Source: an uncultured Chloroflexota bacterium (GTDB lineage Bacteria > Chloroflexota > Limnocylindria > Limnocylindrales > Limnocylindraceae). From it: 5,707 nt of DNA. This document shows positions 5,245 through 5,707 of the stretch, one piece after another. Position 1 is the first letter of the stretch. Each line of letters begins with the position of its first letter. The translations under genes and the position numbers were made by a program. The notes under the pieces are model-generated. The model searched no databases, was not told the origin of the DNA, and saw nothing but the letters and a program-made list of their open reading frames with translations. Location: positions 1-5,707 of the forward strand of contig CAINNT010000096.1 of NCBI GenBank assembly GCA_903851225.1, in the 5' to 3' direction.

Positions 5245-5707
5245 ATGACCCCCCGGCGCGATCCGCGCGTGGCGACCCTCCTTCCCGAAGCGCAGGTGAC
5301 CATCGATCGTGTTGCGCGCAGCTTCGCCCTTGCCGCGCGTTTCCTGCCGCGCGACGTTCGCAACGACATCAACCTGCTCTACCTCGCATTTCGTCGCCTC
5401 GATGACCTAGTCGACCTTGAGGCACCGAGTGGCTCCGCTCAACGGGCTGATGCCCAGCAGCGCATCACCGCAATTCGCACCTGGGTCGACACCGGAGCGG
5501 TGATGGACTCGCCGGGTGACGAACTAGCGATCTTCGTTGACCTGCAACGCCGCACCCCTACCCTTCCAATCGATGCGATCGGAGCTTTCCTTGATGGCAT
5601 GGAGCGCGACCTTGCTGGACCGGTCATTGAGAGCGATGCGGATCTCGATCTCTACTGCTATCAGGTTGCGGGGACGGTTGGCCGCCTCATGGCGGCGCTC
5701 CTCGGCG
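5245..5707 (+). CDS. crtB: Phytoene synthase (squalene/phytoene synthase family), 3' end outside window
   Basis: The first 154 residues are visible, open to the window edge, about half of a typical 300-residue CrtB. It condenses two geranylgeranyl diphosphates head to head into phytoene, the substrate of CrtI. Visible signatures: ARSFALAARFLPRDVRNDI (24-42), the first Asp-rich substrate-Mg motif DDLVD (53-57) in LAFRRLDDLVD, GMERDL (118-123), and YCYQVAGTVGRLM (137-149), which matches the family's YCYxVAGTVG block. The second Asp-rich motif would lie beyond the window. The ATG starts four bases after the crtI stop and I see no good ribosome binding site before it, so translation is probably coupled to crtI. 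A squalene or diapophytoene synthase is the alternative; pairing with crtI favours CrtB. Confidence 0.9.
   Translation, partial: MTPRRDPRVATLLPEAQVTIDRVARSFALAARFLPRDVRNDINLLYLAFRRLDDLVDLEAPSGSAQRADAQQRITAIRTWVDTGAVMDSPGDELAIFVDLQRRTPTLPIDAIGAFLDGMERDLAGPVIESDADLDLYCYQVAGTVGRLMAALLG

Overview
The window is GC-rich bacterial DNA with tightly packed genes. It holds two gene pairs that diverge from a short shared control region, the end of a third gene at the left edge, and one long gap. The acetyl-CoA synthetase carries the motif variants I associate with Actinobacteria and Chloroflexota (TSGTTAKPKGI, HRIST-EVESAL), and the left-edge protein has a Pro/Ser-rich tail common in those phyla. A free-living high-GC member of Chloroflexota or Actinobacteriota is my best guess. 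This is inference from protein style, not from a marker gene.

Layout: 1-229 (+) is the C-terminal end of a protein I cannot identify with confidence. 230-641 is a 412-base gap between convergent genes; it has no recognisable gene, but it contains a nested inverted repeat with DnaA-box-like arms and an 11-base-period direct repeat. 642-2612 (-) is a complete acetyl-CoA synthetase (656 aa). 2612-3553 (-) is an IclR-family regulator (313 aa) whose stop codon shares one base with the acs GTG start. 3554-3707 is the divergent control region, with a good minus-strand promoter whose -10 lies inside a perfect 17-base palindrome. 3708-5240 (+) is a CrtI-type phytoene desaturase (510 aa). 5245 to the window end (+) is the first 154 residues of a phytoene synthase (CrtB), cut by the edge.

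Working together: iclR and acs look like a two-gene operon for a self-regulated acetate-activation step (acetate + ATP + CoA to acetyl-CoA). crtI and crtB look like the core of a carotenoid operon: CrtB joins two GGPP into phytoene and CrtI desaturates it toward lycopene. The palindrome sits where an IclR dimer could control its own operon and possibly the carotenoid genes. No exotic defence, mobile or CRISPR system is visible. The most checkable novelties are the operator over the promoter, the structured convergent gap, and a marked excess of CGATCG / GCGATCGC palindromes.
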